Made by a program: the position numbers and the translations under genes. Shown here piece after piece: positions 23,134-26,109 of a stretch of 26,109 nt of DNA. The notes under the pieces were generated by a model that worked only from the letters and a program-made list of their open reading frames with translations, searched no databases and had not been told where the DNA came from. Positions within the stretch are counted from its first letter, which is position 1. Each line of letters begins with the position of its first letter. The stretch covers positions 1-26,109 of the forward strand of contig JAAZHP010000034.1 in NCBI GenBank assembly GCA_012510625.1, in the 5' to 3' direction. Source of the stretch: Bacillota bacterium (lineage in GTDB: Bacteria; Bacillota; Dethiobacteria; DTU022).

Positions 23134-23921
23134 AGCGTAAAAAGGGGGCCGGGCTGGCGGTGCTCGATTTTTCAGGCACGCTGAGCCTGGGAGCGGTGCA
23201 TTTTGGCCGGCCCCGCAAGCTGGAGCGGGCCCTCCAGGAATCGGGGCTGGCCGCCCTGGGCCTCTCCCCTAAAAGCTTCTGGAGCGAGCTGATCAACCCC
23301 GCTTGGGAGGAGGGCAGCACCGGCTCCATCGGCTACAGGCGGCTGCTTTGTGAAGGCGTTCGCCGCCTCGCGGCTGCCCGGGGAGAGAATCCATCACCGG
23401 AAGCAGTCTGGGCCGCCGCCGGCCGATTCACCGCCTCCTACCTGCGCAGCTCCACCATCGAGCCGGAGTGGGTCCCCTTCCTCCGCCGGCTGGCCGGGCA
23501 GAAAGTAATCGCTGTCGCCACCGACCACTATGCCGAAGCCACCGTCCACATTATTCAGCAGCTTGCCGCCCTGGGCCTGGATGCCGCCCCGGCGCGGCAG
23601 GCCCAGCCGGGGCAGATCCTGGTAGCCAATTCGGCCGACCTGGGATACCACAAGGAAAACCCGAACTTTTGGAAAGCATTGCGGCAATGCCTGGAGCCGG
23701 CAAATTTTTACTCAGTGGCCATCGTGGACGATTTCGGCCACAACGAGCAGGCTGACGACAGCTACGCCGCCGCCGAAAAAATTCCAGCCAGGCAAGCCGC
23801 CACAGTAAAGGCCATCACCTCGGCCTGGCAGATCCCGGTTAATGTCTTTCCCTTTCTGCTGCACTGCAAAGATGAATTTCCCGCTCTTGTCGCAGCAGCG
23901 GGAAGGTTTTTGATGGAATAG
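23130..23921 (+). CDS. HAD-superfamily hydrolase in the thiamine operon
   Basis: A 263-residue HAD-like hydrolase. Motif I is LAVLDFSGTLS: nucleophile Asp13, with Ser15 in the place of the usual second acidic residue. Motif II is VIAVATDHY (Thr in the loop), motif III is likely Lys175 in YHKENPNFW, and motif IV is VDDFGHNEQADD (Asp200, Asp201). About 110 residues between motifs I and II leave room for a helical C1 cap. With Asp15 lost, acid catalysis may be altered, so phosphatase activity is not certain. TTG 23130 gives the same TTGA stop/start overlap as thiE-thiD, with GGGAG upstream; TTG 23115 is an alternative. The substrate is unknown; a thiamine intermediate phosphate is a reasonable guess from context. 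Confidence 0.7.
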   Translation: MKRKKGAGLAVLDFSGTLSLGAVHFGRPRKLERALQESGLAALGLSPKSFWSELINPAWEEGSTGSIGYRRLLCEGVRRLAAARGENPSPEAVWAAAGRFTASYLRSSTIEPEWVPFLRRLAGQKVIAVATDHYAEATVHIIQQLAALGLDAAPARQAQPGQILVANSADLGYHKENPNFWKALRQCLEPANFYSVAIVDDFGHNEQADDSYAAAEKIPARQAATVKAITSAWQIPVNVFPFLLHCKDEFPALVAAAGRFLME

Positions 23922-23944
23922 CGCGCGAAGGATCTCCAAACCGG

Positions 23945-23960
23945 GCTGCCTCCGGGCAGC
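23945..23960. repeat. Small stem-loop after the thiamine operon
   Basis: GCTGCC / GGCAGC with a short loop, 24 bases past the HAD stop. No T-run follows on either strand, so terminator function is doubtful. Confidence 0.4.
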
Positions 23961-23975
23961 AGCAGGAGCTTCTGC

Positions 23976-23997
23976 GGGCGGGCGTGGAAGCCCGCCC
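23976..23997. repeat. REP-like GC palindrome abutting a stop codon
   Basis: GGGCGGGC / GCCCGCCC, 8-bp perfect arms around a 6-nt loop, followed by CTACA. On the minus strand it reads GTAGGGGCGGGC..., a form I recall as a dispersed repeat in many bacterial genomes. The TAG stop of the minus-strand gene (23998-24000) touches its end. It may also work as the terminator between these convergent genes. Confidence 0.65.
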
Positions 23998-24471
23998 CTA
24001 CACCTCTGTGGCCAGCTTGAAGCGGTGAAAAATAAAAATAGCCAGGGTGTTGTAAACGGCGAGGGCATAGAAGAAGTTATCCCACCAGGCCCATTTATTG
24101 AATATAACCATACCGTTTATCCCCAGCAAGAAGTGAAAAAATGACGGCACCGCCGCGCTGAACAGAATTAATAAAGCAACGTGAATCAGAGTACGGTATT
24201 GGGCCAGCAGATGAAAATAAATAATGGTATAGGGAATCCAGGCCAGGATCATGAACAGCGGGATTCCGGCAAGGCTAAACAGGTCGGCATTCTGGAAATG
24301 CCAGGCCCGCACAATGTTTTGCAGAATATAATAGGTGGCGGTTCCCAACCCCACTCCGAAAACGGATGCTGCGGGGAGGTATCTCTGAATTCTTTCCCAG
24401 GGAACCAGCAAGAACATTATCGCTGTCATCACGACCAGGGCAATGGGACCAGCCAGGTTGGCAAAATACAT
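23998..24471 (-). CDS. Small polytopic membrane protein, unknown
   Basis: A 157-residue hydrophobic protein not recognised as a known family. Five membrane segments are visible, roughly at LAGPIALVVMTAIMFLLVPW, YLPAASVFGVGLGTATYYIL, SLAGIPLFMILAWIPYTIIY, LIHVALLILFSAAVPSFFHF and FFYALAVYNTLAIFIF. Aromatic-rich loops (WHF, FNKWAWWDNFFY) lie between them. The size and five-helix layout recall small spore- or stress-associated membrane proteins of Clostridia, but that is only an impression. ATG 24471 has a modest GGTGGTGA upstream. The stop codon abuts a GC palindrome, so the C-terminus may have been altered by the repeat. Confidence 0.65.
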   Translation of the reverse strand: MYFANLAGPIALVVMTAIMFLLVPWERIQRYLPAASVFGVGLGTATYYILQNIVRAWHFQNADLFSLAGIPLFMILAWIPYTIIYFHLLAQYRTLIHVALLILFSAAVPSFFHFLLGINGMVIFNKWAWWDNFFYALAVYNTLAIFIFHRFKLATEV

Positions 24472-24630
24472 ATAATCACCACCACAATACTATTCCCCGG
24501 TAATTTGTCATTTATGTCCTGAGTTGTAATTTATTCTCCCAGGCAGGACCAGAAAAATTATAGTGGAAATAGATACTGCAGTTCAATGATCATTTATCGC
24601 TCCCGGGGCAGTTGAAGCCGGCAAGCGGTA

Positions 24631-24636
24631 TATAAT
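24631..24636 (+). promoter_or_regulatory. -10 element upstream of the MFS gene
   Basis: A consensus TATAAT 33 bases before the TTG start. The nearest TTGAAG is only 13 bases upstream, too close for a normal -35, so the promoter is tentative. Confidence 0.4.
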
Positions 24637-24669
24637 TTCGTTTCCGGTGGCAGAAGGAGGGTAAACAAC

Positions 24670-26097
24670 TTGCCTGCACGATTGGAAGAAACAGCTTCAA
24701 CAGCCGCACAGCGCTACCGGGTGCTGGCCGCGGTCATGCTGGGCGGGATCATGGGACCCATCGACGCCAGCATCGTCAATGTGATTCTGCCGACCATCGC
24801 CTCTTTTTTTGGCGCCCCCATCGCCACCGCGCAGTGGGTACCGCTGATCTATCTGCTCACCATCAGCAGCCTGCTCCTCTTCTTCGGCCGCCTGGGAGAC
24901 ATCCTGGGATACAAGCGGGTCTATCTCGCCGGGCTGGGATGCTTCGTGGTTACTTCCGCTCTCTGCGGCCTGGCGCCAAACATATACTGGCTGATAGCCT
25001 TCCGTGCCATCCAGGGCTTGGGCGCCGGCATGATGATGTCAGTGCCCTTCGCCATCCTCACCGCCGTCTTCCAGCCTCATGAGCGGGGCCGGGCCCTGGG
25101 CATTAATGCCATCAGCATCTCGGCTGGATTGGCCCTCGGTCCCACCCTGGGCGGCTTGCTGACCTCGCTGTGGTCCTGGCGACTTGTCTTTCTCATCAAT
25201 ATTCCCATCGGGGCTGCCGCTTTATTCTGGGCGGCAAAAGTCATCCCTGATTTGAAAGGGAAACCCGGCCGTGTTGATATTGCCGGGGCTGTATCTGCTT
25301 TCATTTCGCTTTTTTCTTTCCTATTCTTTATCAACCGGGTGCAGAGAATAGGAATAGGGACGGCCACCGCCATAGCCCTAACCGCAGCGGTCATTGCGGG
25401 AATCTGCTTCTTCTACATTGAGAGCCGTTTCCCGCACCCCATGGTGAACCTGGCGCTCTTCAAAAACCGCACTTTCACCCTGGGCACCGCCGCCTCCCTG
25501 CTTAATTTTGCCTCGCAATACATCCTGGTCTTCCTCACGCCTTTTTTCCTCCAGCGGGTAATCCATTACTCGCCGGATAAAATAGGCCTGCTCATGACCT
25601 GTTCTCCCCTGGCAGTGATGGCAGTTGCCCCCTTCAGCGGCGCTTTATCCGATCGCCTGGGCACCAGGGAGCTCGCCATATCCGGAGCAACTCTCTGTAC
25701 CGCCGGCCTGGCGGCGATGGCCTTCTTGCCCGTGGACGCCTCCGCTTTAACCGTAGGGTGGCGTCTGGCCATCTTCGGTTTGGGAACGGGGATTTTCCAA
25801 TCCCCCAACAACAGTGCAGTCATGGGCAGCGCTCCCCGGCCGCACCTGGGAATCGCCTCCGGCATCCTGAGCACGGCTCGCAATACGGGGATGTCACTGG
25901 GAATTGCCTCAGCGGGTTTAATTTTATACAGCCTGGTGCCGGCGGCGATTATGGAAAAAGAGTATCTTCACGGGCTCGAAGCCGCGGCTTTCCTGGACGG
26001 TATTAAATACGCCTACCATTTGGGGGCCGGCCTTTCCGCACTGGCAGCTCTCCTTTGCTTTATGCAAGCGAGGCGGAAAAGGAATGATGCAGGTTGA
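24670..26097 (+). CDS. MFS transporter, DHA2 (EmrB/QacA-like, 14-helix) family
   Basis: A 475-residue inner-membrane proton-driven exporter. The first helix carries the DHA2 motif GGIMGPIDASIVNVILPTI; motif A is GRLGDILGYKRVYLAG after helix 2; FRAIQGLGAGMMMSVPFAIL follows; motif C is ALGPTLGGLL in helix 5, typical of antiporters. The length fits 14 membrane segments. The start is TTG with AGAAGGAGGG upstream. It stands alone with its own likely promoter; no regulator or HlyD-type partner is seen before the window ends 12 bases later. The substrate is unknown; drugs or metabolites are typical for the family. Confidence 0.9.
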   Translation: MPARLEETASTAAQRYRVLAAVMLGGIMGPIDASIVNVILPTIASFFGAPIATAQWVPLIYLLTISSLLLFFGRLGDILGYKRVYLAGLGCFVVTSALCGLAPNIYWLIAFRAIQGLGAGMMMSVPFAILTAVFQPHERGRALGINAISISAGLALGPTLGGLLTSLWSWRLVFLINIPIGAAALFWAAKVIPDLKGKPGRVDIAGAVSAFISLFSFLFFINRVQRIGIGTATAIALTAAVIAGICFFYIESRFPHPMVNLALFKNRTFTLGTAASLLNFASQYILVFLTPFFLQRVIHYSPDKIGLLMTCSPLAVMAVAPFSGALSDRLGTRELAISGATLCTAGLAAMAFLPVDASALTVGWRLAIFGLGTGIFQSPNNSAVMGSAPRPHLGIASGILSTARNTGMSLGIASAGLILYSLVPAAIMEKEYLHGLEAAAFLDGIKYAYHLGAGLSALAALLCFMQARRKRNDAG

Positions 26098-26109
26098 TCT
26101 TCCCCCGGC

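Overview
The window looks like chromosomal DNA of an anaerobic, amino-acid-fermenting Bacillota (Clostridia-type) bacterium. The reasons are strong AGGAGG-type ribosome binding sites, frequent TTG and GTG starts, tightly overlapping operons, many lipoproteins, a TPP riboswitch with a terminator, and a full B12-dependent ornithine degradation operon of the kind known from Clostridium sticklandii. No rRNA, tRNA, CRISPR array, transposase or phage gene was found. By eye the first 4.4 kb is more AT-rich than the rest.

Layout. (1) 1-1005, minus strand: a small acidic lipoprotein (DUF6591-like) and a DUF4870/Tic20-like membrane protein. (2) 1006-4440, plus strand: a regulatory region with two copies of a 19-21 bp palindrome flanking a good promoter, then an orphan extracellular solute-binding lipoprotein and a membrane-anchored LuxR-type regulator. 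No permease is present, so the pair looks like a trans-membrane one-component sensor with its own ligand-binding lipoprotein. (3) 4441-10982, minus strand: an operon with an acyl-CoA/AMP ligase followed by a complete LIV-type ABC importer (LivG, LivF, LivH, LivM, LivK-like). LivM carries an unusual C-terminal four-cysteine zinc ribbon. (4) 11217-19127, minus strand: ord-ortA-ortB-oraS-oraE-glmL-like-orr. Together these take L-ornithine through D-ornithine, 2,4-diaminopentanoate and 2-amino-4-oxopentanoate to acetyl-CoA and D-alanine. (5) 19416-20531, plus strand: a single membrane-anchored PI-PLC-like protein. (6) 20648-23921, plus strand: promoter, TPP riboswitch, intrinsic terminator, then thiM-thiE-thiD and a HAD-family hydrolase, a thiamine salvage operon. 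(7) 23998-24471, minus strand: an unrecognised small membrane protein. (8) 24670-26097, plus strand: a DHA2-type MFS exporter.

How it fits together. The ornithine operon supplies acetyl-CoA and reduced cofactor from an amino acid. The LIV operon imports an amino-acid-like or carboxylic-acid substrate that its ligase may activate to a CoA ester. The thiamine operon salvages hydroxyethylthiazole and hydroxymethylpyrimidine under TPP control. The least explained parts are the solute-binding protein/LuxR pair with its palindromes, the zinc-ribbon LivM, the HAD gene in the thiamine operon, and two REP-like palindromes sitting on the stop codons of oraE and of the 23998-24471 gene. All family assignments are from reading motifs by eye; no database search was possible.
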